Positions 25,703 to 33,763 of a stretch of 64,000 nucleotides of DNA are shown piece by piece. How positions within the stretch are numbered: the first letter of the stretch is position 1; each line of letters starts with the position of its first letter. The translations under genes and the position numbers were made by a program. Source of the DNA: Paenisporosarcina indica (lineage in GTDB: Bacteria; Bacillota; Bacilli; Bacillales_A; Planococcaceae); the NCBI RefSeq assembly GCF_001939075.1, contig NZ_MPTA01000002.1, forward strand, positions 372,001 through 436,000, written 5' to 3'. The notes below the pieces were generated by a model. The model worked only from the letters and a program-made list of their open reading frames with translations, did no database searches and had not been told where the DNA came from.

Positions 25703-26260
25703 TTGAATCAAACATTATTAATCATCGATGCTCAGCAAGAATTAATTGAGGGCAATGAAAAAGAATGTCCGGTTTTTAACAAAGAAATTCTTATTAAAAA
25801 TATTAATAGAGTGATTGAACAAGCAAAGGAAGCCGATGTTCCTGTTGTGTTTGTCAGGGATTTTGACGTTGCTGAGGGCAAAGGTGAAGGATTTCAAGTT
25901 CACAAGGAGATCAATAAGCCCTTGGCTGCACAGACTTTCGATAAGTCGGCGACAAATTCCTTCCATGGAACTGGGCTTCTGGAGCATTTAAAAACTCAAC
26001 AGATTGAACATGTGGTCATTATGGGCTGCCAAACCCAACATTGCATTGATAGTGCTGTCAGAACAGCTACGATCAGTGGTTTCGATGTAACACTAGTCGG
26101 TGATGGGCATTCAACAAATGGCAATGACATTTTGAGTGCAGAACAAATTATAAAGCACCATAACCGAACTCTTCATGGCCATTATAATGTCGAACACTTT
26201 TCAGTTGTCAGAAATGCAGAGGAAGATTTGTTTAGTCCAACTCATGACTCTTATCGGTAA
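25703..26260 (+). CDS. isochorismatase-family cysteine hydrolase
   Basis: A 185-aa alpha/beta hydrolase of the isochorismatase-like superfamily. The catalytic Asp lies in LLIIDAQQE near the N-terminus, and the nucleophile Cys in MGCQTQHCIDSAVRTA. The frame is open from 25589, but the TTG at 25703 has AAAGGGG 8 bases upstream and starts right at the conserved beta strand. Substrate unknown (nicotinamidase, isochorismatase and similar amidases share the fold). A paralogue lies at 37966-38493. Confidence 0.87.
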   Translation: MNQTLLIIDAQQELIEGNEKECPVFNKEILIKNINRVIEQAKEADVPVVFVRDFDVAEGKGEGFQVHKEINKPLAAQTFDKSATNSFHGTGLLEHLKTQQIEHVVIMGCQTQHCIDSAVRTATISGFDVTLVGDGHSTNGNDILSAEQIIKHHNRTLHGHYNVEHFSVVRNAEEDLFSPTHDSYR

Positions 26261-26354
26261 TATTTAGGGTTCCTCCGTGATGAAACTGGGACTTTGAAGA
26301 TTTCCATTCGTTTTAGGACTCACAACTGCTGCGCCATAGACATAAGAATAATAA

Positions 26355-26397
26355 GAGAAGGGCAGGTAACTTCGTCACTCCGCCCTTCTTTTTTTCG
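26355..26397 (+). terminator. terminator after the cysteine hydrolase
   Basis: GAAGGGC and GCCCTTC flank an 18-base loop and are followed by TTTTTTTCG. The preceding A-rich side makes it usable by the converging minus gene too. Confidence 0.8.
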
Positions 26398-26421
26398 TTC
26401 CATCCGATTATTGAAGAAAAC

Positions 26422-26661
26422 CTAAAGCCTTAAAGGATAATTTAATGACTTTTCCGCAAATGATAGCCCTTTCTCCTTAAGAGTATCATTCAGTATTCTT
26501 ACTGCTTTCGGTCCAACCCCATGGATTTTCAAAATATCAGGTTCCGTAACTTTTGTAAATTGCTCAAGTTTATAAAATCCAGCGTTATGGAGTTCACGAT
26601 TTGCAGGCTTACTCATCTTAGGTAGTTCGCTTTCTGGTGTTTCTTTATTAAAATTGTCCAT
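26422..26661 (-). CDS. small helix-hairpin-helix protein (RNAP alpha-CTD-like)
   Basis: A 79-aa protein. Residues 12-70 (LPKMSKPANRELHNAGF, LEQFTKVTEPDILKIHGVGP) form a helix-hairpin-helix related to the C-terminal domain of RNA polymerase alpha. These small proteins are common in Bacillales and are annotated as DNA-binding. Promoter or DNA contact is an inference. Minus strand, first of the long same-direction run. Confidence 0.8.
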   Translation of the reverse strand: MDNFNKETPESELPKMSKPANRELHNAGFYKLEQFTKVTEPDILKIHGVGPKAVRILNDTLKEKGLSFAEKSLNYPLRL

Positions 26662-27005
26662 GTTTATACTCCTCTCATTAGTGAAATTAATGATTTATTT
26701 AAGTATAATCTGTTATTCCAATGTTAAACTTCTTGTCCCCTTACTTCAAAATGAAACATAGCTAACTCCCCCCATGATTTTCAACTTTTACTAGGGTTTC
26801 CTACATTTTTTACTGTTTAATCGCCAGATAATCTTCAGAAACACTTTTGTATTAATGAGTGTAACCGAATAAACATGAGTTTTATTTAAAAATTCACTTA
26901 TTCTCAAAGAAGAGTAAGTGAATTTGCTAATTCTATTATGCCCAAGTAAAAGGCAACACTCCATGAATTTAATGGTTCCTGAAAAAGAGTATTGTCATAA
27001 CTACT
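26662..27005. other. AT-rich intergenic region
   Basis: No gene seen. It contains the promoter side of the HhH gene and, toward the right, the hairpin listed at 26886-26925. Confidence 0.5.
26886..26925 (-). terminator. probable terminator of the YrvL-like gene
   Basis: AAATTCACTTA and TAAGTGAATTT form an 11-bp stem, followed on the minus strand by TTTAAATAAAAC. It lies about 80 bases downstream of the stop at 27006. Confidence 0.6.
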
Positions 27006-27449
27006 TTAATCCTTATCATCATCAAAAACAATTTCTAGTACGGCAAGCAGCAATGCAATAATAATCTCTGTATTAAAGGAGAGTGTAATACTTTCCATAA
27101 ACTCATCCACTATAAACAGGACTAGCCAGTTCGATGTGCCTTCAAAACTGATTCGAATTAAAAACACCTTTATTTTCCCTGTTATATTTCTGACGGACAG
27201 CATGAAAATTGCTTTGAAAAACAATTCGACAATGATGCCTAACATAAAGAAACTGATAACAAAAACTACCAATGACCAGCTAGATTTATACTGAACGCCG
27301 AGCAGCTCAAAAACCCCTGCCATTCCAAAAAAAATAAGTCCAAATAGAAAACCCGCCACCATGATAATGAGAAGTGCTATTCCGACAACTGTTGCTATCT
27401 TTTCTTTTATATTCATGTCACGAAATGAATCATTTTTAGATTCTGGCAT
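27006..27449 (-). CDS. YrvL-like regulatory membrane protein
   Basis: A 147-aa protein with about four membrane segments and an acidic end (FDDDKD). NIKEKIATVVGIALLIIMVAG (residues 13-33) and the following FGMAGVFELLGVQ recall the YrvL family, first described in Bacillus as a negative regulator of an alternative sigma factor. The assignment is from memory of that motif. A repeat copy lies upstream at 27483-27543, so its promoter must be close to or within that repeat. Confidence 0.55.
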   Translation of the reverse strand: MPESKNDSFRDMNIKEKIATVVGIALLIIMVAGFLFGLIFFGMAGVFELLGVQYKSSWSLVVFVISFFMLGIIVELFFKAIFMLSVRNITGKIKVFLIRISFEGTSNWLVLFIVDEFMESITLSFNTEIIIALLLAVLEIVFDDDKD

Positions 27450-27482
27450 AGATCTATTTCTCCTTCTGTAAGTATTCGTCTA

Positions 27483-27543
27483 CTTTAGTTCAATAAAAAA
27501 AGGCTTTACTCCTTCTTAAAGTAAAGCACCCATTAGTTGAATT
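27483..27543 (-). repeat. terminator-bearing repeat copy 1
   Basis: The outer left module is shortened (TTTAGTTCAATAA). The central hairpin AGGCTTTAC...GTAAAGC is followed on the minus strand by TTTTTTTATTG. The right module GCACCCATTAGTTGAATTAG is intact. It lies 34 bases upstream of the YrvL-like gene. Confidence 0.75.
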
Positions 27544-27636
27544 AGGAGCTTTTTCAATTGTACTTTTACTATATATAGAGTGGCTTTTTAACTTAGAAAA
27601 ATCAATAGATTGCGTTCCTTATAATACGGTATTTCT

Positions 27637-27830
27637 TCTGGTATTCTGTTCCAAGACTTGAAAACTCGGACTACAAAGTGATGATAACTGAACCAAATGC
27701 ATCCTAATTTAACAAATAATCCGATCCGATTTTAGCCGCTGCACTTTTTTAAAAATCCAATGAGTTGCGCCTACTATCGTGATGTCTTTTTTGACTGTCG
27801 GTGATTTTAATTTTCATGGGAGTTCAACAA
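27637..27830. repeat. long dispersed repeat, family B copy 1
   Basis: About 190 bases align with 55862-56055 at roughly 80 percent or better by eye, including an identical 40-base core around CGGACTACAAAGTGATGATA. The end is GACTGTCGGTGATTTTAATT followed by TTCATGGGAGTT. No reading frame is preserved. A hairpin (AACGTTTCTCC...GGAAGAAACG) follows at 27836-27862. Confidence 0.85.
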
Positions 27831-27974
27831 GAAAAAACGTTTCTCCTTTTGGAAGAAACGCCTATTTAGATGCATAGTGTAATCAATAATCCCTGTACGG
27901 ATATGGGCCTGCGTTTTAAAAATAGAGACGAAATAGTCCTTGATTATTATCTCTCTTCAGACAGGTATATTACC

Positions 27975-28301
27975 TCAATCCCCTAATTTTTTTTCAGTTT
28001 TGTTTAAGAATTTCTCCAATGCTTCACTGCTATCAATATTCATACGTTCAGCCAAAATAATCAACCACCACATGCATTCACCAATCTTATGTTCAAGTTC
28101 AGATGCAGTATCCCCACTTGTTGGCCAACGCCCTTGTTGAGACATTGTTAGACGACCGACCAAACCAGCATCTGTCAGGAAAGCTAACGCATCTTCTTCT
28201 ACTGTCCATTCTTTTTCATGATACTGTTGCTCTAAACGATGGTAGACATCTCTTAATTGTTTAGAACGTTCAACGGCTTCACTAAAATTCATATTTTTCA
28301 T
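27975..28301 (-). CDS. MazG-like protein
   Basis: A 108-aa all-helical protein. AFLTDAGLVGRLTMSQQGRWP and ELEHKIGECMWWLIILAERM carry the acidic EExxE-like helix pattern of the MazG/dUTPase-like nucleotide pyrophosphohydrolase superfamily. From ATG at 28301, AAAGGA is 6 bases upstream; a frame extension to 28337 lacks such a site. Substrate unknown. In the repeat-separated gene run. Confidence 0.75.
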   Translation of the reverse strand: MKNMNFSEAVERSKQLRDVYHRLEQQYHEKEWTVEEDALAFLTDAGLVGRLTMSQQGRWPTSGDTASELEHKIGECMWWLIILAERMNIDSSEALEKFLNKTEKKLGD

Positions 28302-28352
28302 TTTGTTTCCTTTCATCAATACATTTAAATTAAACAAGGTTAAATAAAATAG

Positions 28353-28574
28353 TTAAAAAAACAGTTTATATAAAACGTATCCAACTATTAAAACAGCAAT
28401 TAGTATTCCTGTCCCTTTCCAACCCATACCACCTGTTAAATCAGTTAAATTTCCATTTTCGCCTCTATTAAATCCATCTCTTAATGCACCGCCAGGATTT
28501 TTTATAAGTTCTTGTTGTCTTAATCTCTCTCTTTTTTCTTTTGGAGCTTCTTGTCTATTATTCAAACCAAACAC
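28353..28574 (-). CDS. DUF6366-like small membrane protein
   Basis: A 73-aa protein with a charged N-terminus (KEKRERLRQQELIKNPGGAL) and one C-terminal membrane segment after MGWKGTGI. The arrangement matches the DUF6366 family as I remember it. Function unknown. AGGGGGT precedes the ATG. Repeat copy 2 begins 48 bases upstream. Confidence 0.6.
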   Translation of the reverse strand: MFGLNNRQEAPKEKRERLRQQELIKNPGGALRDGFNRGENGNLTDLTGGMGWKGTGILIAVLIVGYVLYKLFF

Positions 28575-28621
28575 CCCCTATGAGTTACTGTATTCTCCAA
28601 TTTCTTAGTTTTACCTCCTTT

Positions 28622-28708
28622 TACTAACCTGCTTCGTTAATTCAATAAGAAAAAGATCTGCATAAGCAGCGTTGATCTTCAACTAAAGCACCCGTTAGTT
28701 TAATAAGA
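28622..28708 (-). repeat. terminator-bearing repeat copy 2
   Basis: Complete copy: TACTAACCTGCTTCGTTAAT at the left, a variable middle (GATCTGCATAAGCAGCGTTGATC), and CAACTAAAGCACCCGTTAGT at the right. On the minus strand the middle forms CTGCTTATGCAG followed by TCTTTTTC. Confidence 0.85.
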
Positions 28709-28778
28709 ACAGAGACGCTTCTTATACAATCGCACCGATTATGGAACAGCTCGGTCTTCACTAATTCGGTCATTTGAT

Positions 28779-28913
28779 TCACTTGTTACGCTTCATTCTT
28801 TTGATATCTCGTCGTGCTTTCAAAATCCTTCTAACAAAAATTATAGCTATAATGACAAGCACGAAGAAAAAGACCGCTAAACAAAACAAATCAATCCCTT
28901 CATATATCAGCAA
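28779..28913 (-). CDS. uncalled 44-aa single-pass membrane protein
   Basis: A TTG start at 28913 opens 44 codons: a short polar N-terminus, a hydrophobic segment of about 20 residues (CLAVFFFVLVIIAIIFV), then a strongly basic tail (RRILKARRDIKRMKRNK). The hydrophobic-then-basic pattern and position between repeat copies 2 and 3 support a real gene. The ribosome site is weak. Family unknown. Confidence 0.5.
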   Translation of the reverse strand: MLIYEGIDLFCLAVFFFVLVIIAIIFVRRILKARRDIKRMKRNK

Positions 28914-28953
28914 TTTTGTAACTTACTTTTACCAAATGACCATTTTCCTTGTT

Positions 28954-29078
28954 AAACTAACCTGTCTTGTTAGTTTAAGTGTAACATTTCAAAATGGATC
29001 ACCGAAATCAACTTGATGTTTTGGACGTAAAAATAGACCATCAAAATGATGGTCTTGTTTAACTAAAGCACCCTTTAG
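28954..29078 (-). repeat. terminator-bearing repeat copy 3, long subtype
   Basis: Left module AACTAACCTGTCTTGTTAGT, then a 45-base insert (GTGTAACATTTCAAAATGGA...) shared almost base for base with copy 9, then the hairpin GACCATCA...TGATGGTC and right module AACTAAAGCACCCTTTAGT. The TAA stop of the next gene lies within the right module. Confidence 0.85.
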
Positions 29079-29299
29079 TCAAAGAAAATGTATGCCGAAA
29101 CTGAAAGTACACCTACTGATATTACAAACGAGATAATAGCATTTGTTTTTCGTTTCGACTTCAATTCAGATAACCCGATGAATAAAATTATTGTCCCTAC
29201 AATTGACAACATATAGGGAGAGAAACTTTTAGTAACAGTACCAGTAATCAAAGCCCAAATAGATAAAATGACTAGCACTACTGCAAGAATAGTTCTCAT
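29075..29299 (-). CDS. DUF3953-like small membrane protein
   Basis: A 74-aa protein from the ATG at 29299 with three hydrophobic segments. MRTILAVVLVILSIWALITG, SPYMLSIVGTIILFIGLSEL and the basic KSKRKTN resemble DUF3953 proteins. GAGGG is very close to the ATG, while GGAAGGAAG is farther upstream; a longer open frame to 29452 overlaps a different small membrane frame and is not preferred. Its TAA stop is supplied by the repeat at 28954-29078. Confidence 0.6.
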   Translation of the reverse strand: MRTILAVVLVILSIWALITGTVTKSFSPYMLSIVGTIILFIGLSELKSKRKTNAIISFVISVGVLSVSAYIFFD

Positions 29300-29399
29300 A
29301 ACCCTCAAGGAAATTCTTCCTTTCCTTCTGTACCAGAATCGACAGCCCTGTATTGCTATCTTACCCATTACTTCAACAGGCAATATGCTTTCCAATTCA

Positions 29400-29513
29400 C
29401 TAACGACTACGCTTTTCGAATAAAGCAACAAGCCACCAAACCAATATACCAAAAGAGAAAAATAGTAAAAATGGAATGATTGTTGTAAATAAATATCTAT
29501 CTCTTTCGTGACT
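29400..29513 (-). CDS. possible small membrane-protein fragment without start codon
   Basis: One minus-strand frame reads RDRYLFTTIIPFLLFFSFG, then ILVWWLVALFEKRSR and TAG at 29400. It has the look of a single-pass membrane protein, but no ATG, GTG or TTG is placed correctly upstream, where repeat copy 4 begins. It may be the remnant of a gene whose start was lost when the repeat arrived. Confidence 0.3.
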   Translation of the reverse strand, partial: SHERDRYLFTTIIPFLLFFSFGILVWWLVALFEKRSR

Positions 29514-29517
29514 TCTT

Positions 29518-29543
29518 ATTGAATAAACCTGCTTTGTTGATAA
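29518..29543 (-). repeat. terminator-bearing repeat copy 4, partial
   Basis: Only the left module remains: TGAATAAACCTGCTTTGTTG followed by ATAAAATAA. It ends about 6 bases from the stop codon of the lipoprotein gene at 29549. Confidence 0.6.
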
Positions 29544-29548
29544 AATAA

Positions 29549-30232
29549 TTATTGTACATGAATCGATTTTCGTAAGTCTTCTAAAAGTGGGTTCATCGCA
29601 TCTGCACCTTCTATTGAATATTGAAAAGTAATCACTAGTGCATGTTCATCAATCTCATATGCAATAAATCCTTTCATTGGATGGTCTCCATAAAATTGTG
29701 TTTTTCCTATCAAACCATTTTCTTCAACCGGTGTGCTTTTCAATTCATAACCTTCTTCAAAACTTTCTTCATATCCTTCTGTTTCAAATCTTTCTTGCAG
29801 ATTCGATACAGCTTTTTCAAGATTTGTGTGTTCGATCATTTCTAATGTGATCTTATAGTCAGCGTATTGAGATGAATAATTTATTTGGTTGTTGATCACT
29901 TCAGGAACACCGAATACCTCGTCTAATTGATAGGCAATACCATATGTTGTTATATGATAATTAATAACTTTAATTTCCTGATCCTGACCTTCATTATTTC
30001 TAATGACTGTTTCGGTAGAGCCTGTATGAATCTCCATGCTGGTTTCATTAACTTCAACCACATCTTTTGAATTCGATTGGTTTTTATCATTTTCTGGAAT
30101 TTCTTTTCCCACTTCTTCTTCATGATTATTCGTATCATCGCTAATTTGATTATTATTTGTTTGATTCCCCTCGTTACTACAAGCCATTAATAATCCAATT
30201 ATTGTAATAATACCTAGCAACTTTTTCACCAT
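29549..30232 (-). CDS. lipoprotein of unknown function
   Basis: A 227-aa lipoprotein. The ATG at 30232 (MVKKLLGII) follows GGGGGTGGAAG and gives a signal peptide with lipobox LMAC. An Asn/Glu/Asp-rich linker of about 50 residues precedes a folded domain (IKVINYHITTYGIAYQLDE... to the end) that I cannot assign. An in-frame ATG at 30271 would place an extra basic leader before the signal peptide and is less likely. Repeat-separated on both sides. Confidence 0.75.
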   Translation of the reverse strand: MVKKLLGIITIIGLLMACSNEGNQTNNNQISDDTNNHEEEVGKEIPENDKNQSNSKDVVEVNETSMEIHTGSTETVIRNNEGQDQEIKVINYHITTYGIAYQLDEVFGVPEVINNQINYSSQYADYKITLEMIEHTNLEKAVSNLQERFETEGYEESFEEGYELKSTPVEENGLIGKTQFYGDHPMKGFIAYEIDEHALVITFQYSIEGADAMNPLLEDLRKSIHVQ

Positions 30233-30504
30233 TAGTCTTCCACCCCCTTTACGTTTAAAATAGTACTTCAATAGTAGACAATCCTCCTATTATTCAGAAA
30301 ATACATTTGATTGATCTTAACTTAACAATGTTATCCATTATCCCTCTAGTAAAAGAAGCACTACCGCAGAATTTGCAAATAAATTTTTGTTCATCCATTG
30401 TTATCACCTAAAAAAGTAGTATTTATTAATGTATACACTTATTTGATAGAAAAGTTTCAAAAGGAAAAAAGAACATAATTTACAGTACGAACACACTATG
30501 CTTG

Positions 30505-30578
30505 TTGAATTAACCTGCCCCGTTAGTTGAATAAGAAAAAAGGCTATACTCCTTCTTGGAGTAAAAGCAACCGTTAAT
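30505..30578 (-). repeat. terminator-bearing repeat copy 5
   Basis: Complete and near consensus: TTAACCTGCCCCGTTAGTTG, AATAAGAAAAAAGGC, hairpin TACTCC...GGAGTA, then GCAACCGTTAAT. On the minus strand the hairpin is followed by TAGCCTTTTTTC, a good terminator. Confidence 0.88.
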
Positions 30579-30596
30579 CATATACAAGTGCTTTAT

Positions 30597-30905
30597 TTAA
30601 GTTTTACTTTTACCTGTAAATATAATAACCGCACCAACAACAATGACAAACATAAACGCCATTAAAGCAAGACCGAAAACAGACTGTTTTAAAAAGAAAG
30701 TAAAAATAACGATAGGTGAACCAATCATAGCGACAATTGATGTAAATTTCATATAACGGATAACATCTGAAGAAACCTCAGGTTCTTCTTCGTATTTCCA
30801 TCGTCTTCCAAACAAAAAACTATCTTCAGGGCAATTATAGGTCCAAATAAAGAATGCATAAAGTGGAATCATAAAAATTAATGCTATAACGATTTCGCCT
30901 ATCAT
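30597..30905 (-). CDS. small membrane protein, unknown
   Basis: A 102-aa protein from the ATG at 30905, preceded by GGGGGGAG. Membrane segment at residues 4-22, a polar middle with CPEDSFLFGRRWKYEEEPE, then two further membrane segments. The CPxxSFLFGRRW stretch looks conserved-family-like, but I cannot name the family. Its stop is about 19 bases from repeat copy 5. Confidence 0.65.
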   Translation of the reverse strand: MIGEIVIALIFMIPLYAFFIWTYNCPEDSFLFGRRWKYEEEPEVSSDVIRYMKFTSIVAMIGSPIVIFTFFLKQSVFGLALMAFMFVIVVGAVIIFTGKSKT

Positions 30906-31043
30906 ATTTCTCCCCCCTGAAAATTCGATAACATAACACTCTAAACTAAACTGCGGCTTTACTTTAATACAAATAAAACGAATAGAGGTTTCAAACCTAA
31001 TTAAATTTTCCATTTAAAATTATCTAACCCTGCTTTTCTTATT

Positions 31044-31127
31044 TACTAACCTGCCCCGTTAGTTCAATAAGAAAAAAGAGTCGTCTAAGCCTATTACTGA
31101 TCTTCAACTAAGCACCCGTTAGTTTAG
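31044..31127 (-). repeat. terminator-bearing repeat copy 6
   Basis: Complete copy: TTACTAACCTGCCCCGTTAG, TTCAATAAGAAAAAAGAG, variable middle, then TTCAACTAAGCACCCGTTAG. The TAA stop of the small gene to its right touches the right end. Confidence 0.88.
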
Positions 31128-31303
31128 TAAAGTACTGCAGCGAGAATAAACGTAATTGGTAATACCAAGAAAAATGAATAAACTGCCCCAAGTATTTTCT
31201 CGTTTTTGTAATTTCTATTTTCTTTTATTTTCTTTAACAATGAAACGAGATTCAGAAACCACAAAACAGCTATCACAGGTAATATTAACAATAAATATAA
31301 CAA
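31124..31303 (-). CDS. uncalled 59-aa two-segment membrane protein
   Basis: TTG start at 31303, 9 bases after AAGGGAGA. The protein has a hydrophobic segment (LYLLLILPVIAVLWFLNLV), a basic loop (KKIKENRNYKNEK) and a second hydrophobic segment ending LAAVLY. Its TAA immediately abuts the right end of repeat copy 6. An ATG ten bases earlier is out of frame and would give a 32-residue peptide. Family unknown. Confidence 0.6.
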   Translation of the reverse strand: MLYLLLILPVIAVLWFLNLVSLLKKIKENRNYKNEKILGAVYSFFLVLPITFILAAVLY

Positions 31304-31370
31304 ATTTAAGCATCTCCCTTTTTCTTGTACTTAAAGTACAATTCAACATTTAATAAGGGTATCCTTTTTT

Positions 31371-31451
31371 AAACTAACCTGTTTCGTAAGTTCAATAAAA
31401 AAAGGGCTGCTTAAGCAACCCCTGGGTCTTCACTAATGCTCCCGTTAGTTA
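31371..31451 (-). repeat. terminator-bearing repeat copy 7
   Basis: AAACTAACCTGTTTCGTAAG at the left, hairpin GGGCTGCTTAAGCAACCCC in the middle, and ACTAATGCTCCCGTTAGTTA at the right. Minus-strand hairpin followed by TTTTTTTATTG. Confidence 0.88.
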
Positions 31452-31517
31452 ATTCCATTTCCTTATGCCGGAAAGAAACTCCGTTTTATCAGTAGAACTA
31501 TGCCATTTACTTCCTAA

Positions 31518-32885
31518 CTAATTATTCGTTGGAATGGGTAGTGTACCTTCTTCAATGTGACTTTCGTTATAGTTATAATTATCATTGTCATAAACATGTT
31601 TTTTATAGCTGAATGTACCGTCCTCATTGGCTTTAATGGACATAATCTCTTCTCTTAGATTTAGGTCTTCAATTACTGGAGTAACGATATTATCCTTGAT
31701 GTTCAGCATATAAAGCATGCCGCCTCTTGTTATTGTTCCATGAGCATAGCCAATGATCACAAAAAGTCGATTTTCATCAATCCACTCTACATATTTCGGG
31801 GTATATTGACCTTGATCGTTTTCTTTTAATTGATATATCATCGATTCGCTCGTTTTAAGGTTTTGTATTACTAGCAAGGCTTCACCTTCTTCCAATACCT
31901 TTTCGCCTTTCCCATCAATTGTTGCTTGTTGTAAACCATCAGGAGATGTTTTCCATCCTGAATGATAAGTTGCTTCATAATTTGTGTCTATTTGCGCATC
32001 AAAGCGTGAAGGTGGTTTTTCAACTTCCGCAGGAGCTGGTGTAACGGAAGCCAAGTCAGTAGTCATGAACCGTTCATATTCACCACTCTCCTTATTAAGA
32101 TACGCAGTTTCCCATTTCACCTCACCAAGTCCTTGTACGTAATACTTTCTCATTCGTACATCATCATATGCATTTTCGACAACAAGCACATTTGAGAAAC
32201 TTTCATAGGTGGTCGTTACCTGTCCTGACGTTTCAATCACTTTCCAATCACCCGGTTCATCTCCAATTTCAAATGGAGCTTTTAAGATAATCTCCAGTAT
32301 TGACAATTTGTTCAATTGTTCAATTGACCACTGTGTTCGGTCGGATTCATCTATCATCCCTACATATACTGATTCAATCTGGTTCCCGTTCAAACGATAA
32401 ACTCGCTCTACAATTCCTTCATCATTACTAATGACTTGTTGGACATAATGATCACTTAACCAAAATGTTTGTGTTTTGACACCGCCATTTCCATATCCAC
32501 CAGTGAATACAGCTTCCGACCCGTCTGGAGCAAAGTATTGTTTTAACAGCTCAAAGTAATCTCCCTTTTCTGGGACTACTTCATCTTCGCCATCTTCATT
32601 TGGAACGCTTACTTTATCATCGTCTTCTTCAATCGGAGGAAATAATGTTTCCGTCGGTTCCGGTCCAGTTAGCTGCCCAACCTCTTCATTTAAAGCAGAA
32701 GGAATTAAATTGATACATAATACCAGGACACCTATAAAAGCAACAATCGTTGCATAATACCCCCATTGCACTTTCTTCATTTTGAAATGCTGGTTTTTTT
32801 TCAAGTTCACATGTTGTTGTACACGAGTTGCACGATCCGACGTATCCCCGATTTTCGCAATTAACTGATGTTTAATTTCATTCAT
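31518..32885 (-). CDS. membrane anti-sigma-like protein, partner of the upstream ECF sigma
   Basis: A 455-aa protein. Residues 1-42 are cytoplasmic, one membrane segment follows (about 43-64, GYYATIVAFIGVLVLCINLIP), then a large extracytoplasmic part with an acidic linker (EEDDDKVSVPNEDGEDE). The ATG overlaps the sigma gene by 8 bases, the normal arrangement for sigma/anti-sigma pairs. The N-terminus does not show a clear zinc-binding HxxxCxxC motif. The extracellular part may be the sensor. Anti-sigma role is inferred from position and topology. Confidence 0.65.
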   Translation of the reverse strand: MNEIKHQLIAKIGDTSDRATRVQQHVNLKKNQHFKMKKVQWGYYATIVAFIGVLVLCINLIPSALNEEVGQLTGPEPTETLFPPIEEDDDKVSVPNEDGEDEVVPEKGDYFELLKQYFAPDGSEAVFTGGYGNGGVKTQTFWLSDHYVQQVISNDEGIVERVYRLNGNQIESVYVGMIDESDRTQWSIEQLNKLSILEIILKAPFEIGDEPGDWKVIETSGQVTTTYESFSNVLVVENAYDDVRMRKYYVQGLGEVKWETAYLNKESGEYERFMTTDLASVTPAPAEVEKPPSRFDAQIDTNYEATYHSGWKTSPDGLQQATIDGKGEKVLEEGEALLVIQNLKTSESMIYQLKENDQGQYTPKYVEWIDENRLFVIIGYAHGTITRGGMLYMLNIKDNIVTPVIEDLNLREEIMSIKANEDGTFSYKKHVYDNDNYNYNESHIEEGTLPIPTNN

Positions 32886-33402
32886 GGAGAAGCACCTCCC
32901 ATTGATTGCTTTTTAATTGATCCTTTAACAGTGCTCGTGCCTTCCTTAGCCTCGTCTTTACGGTGTTGTCCGAAATCGATAACATTTGAGCAACTTCTAA
33001 CACTGAAAACTCCTCATAGTAATAGTAAATAATGACCTCGCGATATTTTAATGAGAGCTGCAAGACTGCATCGGCAAGCTCCAATTTTTCATCTTGTTCA
33101 ACGATTCGATTACGCGATTTCTTCGTTTGATTCGTAAAGCTATCCGTTAAAACTTGCTTACGGTAACGCCAGCTTTTTAAATAATCCTTACATTTATTGA
33201 TCGTCATCTTTGCTAAATAGGTCTTTAAAGTTGAGCGCCCTTCAAACTGCTCGAACTCTTGATAAAATTTCAAAAATACATCCTGCACAATATCCTCTGC
33301 AGCTGGCCAATCTTTTACATACAAATAAGCAAGCCTTAATAAATAGTCTGTTTTCTCCTGCATAACTTGTTGAAATTTATGTTCTTCAAGAAAATTGATC
33401 AA
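32878..33402 (-). CDS. ECF RNA polymerase sigma factor
   Basis: A 174-aa sigma-70 family protein. Region 2 includes AYLYVKDWPAAEDIVQDVFLKFY (residues 26-48) and region 4 includes YREVIIYYYYEEFSVLEVAQ with an HTH (MLSISDNTVKTRLRKARALL). Length fits ECF factors. The start is TTG at 33402 with GGGGGG 8 bases upstream. An ECF-type promoter lies just upstream, consistent with autoregulation, and the overlapping gene is its probable anti-sigma factor. Confidence 0.9.
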   Translation of the reverse strand: MINFLEEHKFQQVMQEKTDYLLRLAYLYVKDWPAAEDIVQDVFLKFYQEFEQFEGRSTLKTYLAKMTINKCKDYLKSWRYRKQVLTDSFTNQTKKSRNRIVEQDEKLELADAVLQLSLKYREVIIYYYYEEFSVLEVAQMLSISDNTVKTRLRKARALLKDQLKSNQWEVLLHE

Positions 33403-33436
33403 TTCACAATCCCCCCTTCCTTGACTTTACCTATTA

Positions 33437-33463
33437 GACGAAGTACAAATCCATCACGTTTTC
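33437..33463 (-). promoter_or_regulatory. candidate ECF-type promoter of the sigma operon
   Basis: On the minus strand GAAAAC (33458-33463) and CGTC (33437-33440) are 17 bases apart, resembling the GAAAC/CGTC pattern of ECF promoters. It lies about 35 bases before the TTG start. Confidence 0.4.
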
Positions 33464-33529
33464 GGATATGTAAAAAGTTTAAACTATTTTTTTAAGCTGT
33501 TCTTTTGAATGAACAAAATTAAGAAGGGG

Positions 33530-33616
33530 ATTTTTCGAAAGATGTATTTCCGAAAAATCCCCAGTGTCTTCTATATGTTTTAACATAATTCTTCTTCAAC
33601 TAAAATACCAGTTAGT
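33530..33616 (-). repeat. terminator-bearing repeat copy 8
   Basis: The right module CAACTAAAATACCAGTTAGT is present. The middle is a 12-bp perfect stem (GGGGATTTTTCG with CGAAAAATCCCC) followed on the minus strand by TTCTTAATTTTG. The left module is not recognisable. Confidence 0.75.
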
Positions 33617-33763
33617 TTAAGTGTATTTCTTTACATTCTTTTTTACTTCAGGATAATTGCCGGCGTATAGATATAATAAAACTAACACCGCTAATTTCAA
33701 AGGAGAATATTCAGGTAATGCAAAGTCGTCAAATGGAGGGGAATTCAATAATCAATTTAATTT
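33617..33763 (-). other. frameshifted continuation of the 33729-34202 gene
   Basis: After the stop at 33729 a second frame continues as FDDFALPEYSPLKLAVLVLL, YLYAGNYPEVKKNVKKYT and TAA at 33617, which abuts repeat copy 8. Removing one C from the CCCC run near 33735-33738 would join it to the gene upstream as ...IIEFPPFDDFALPEYS, giving about 195 aa. Either a real frameshift or a sequencing error. Confidence 0.6.
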
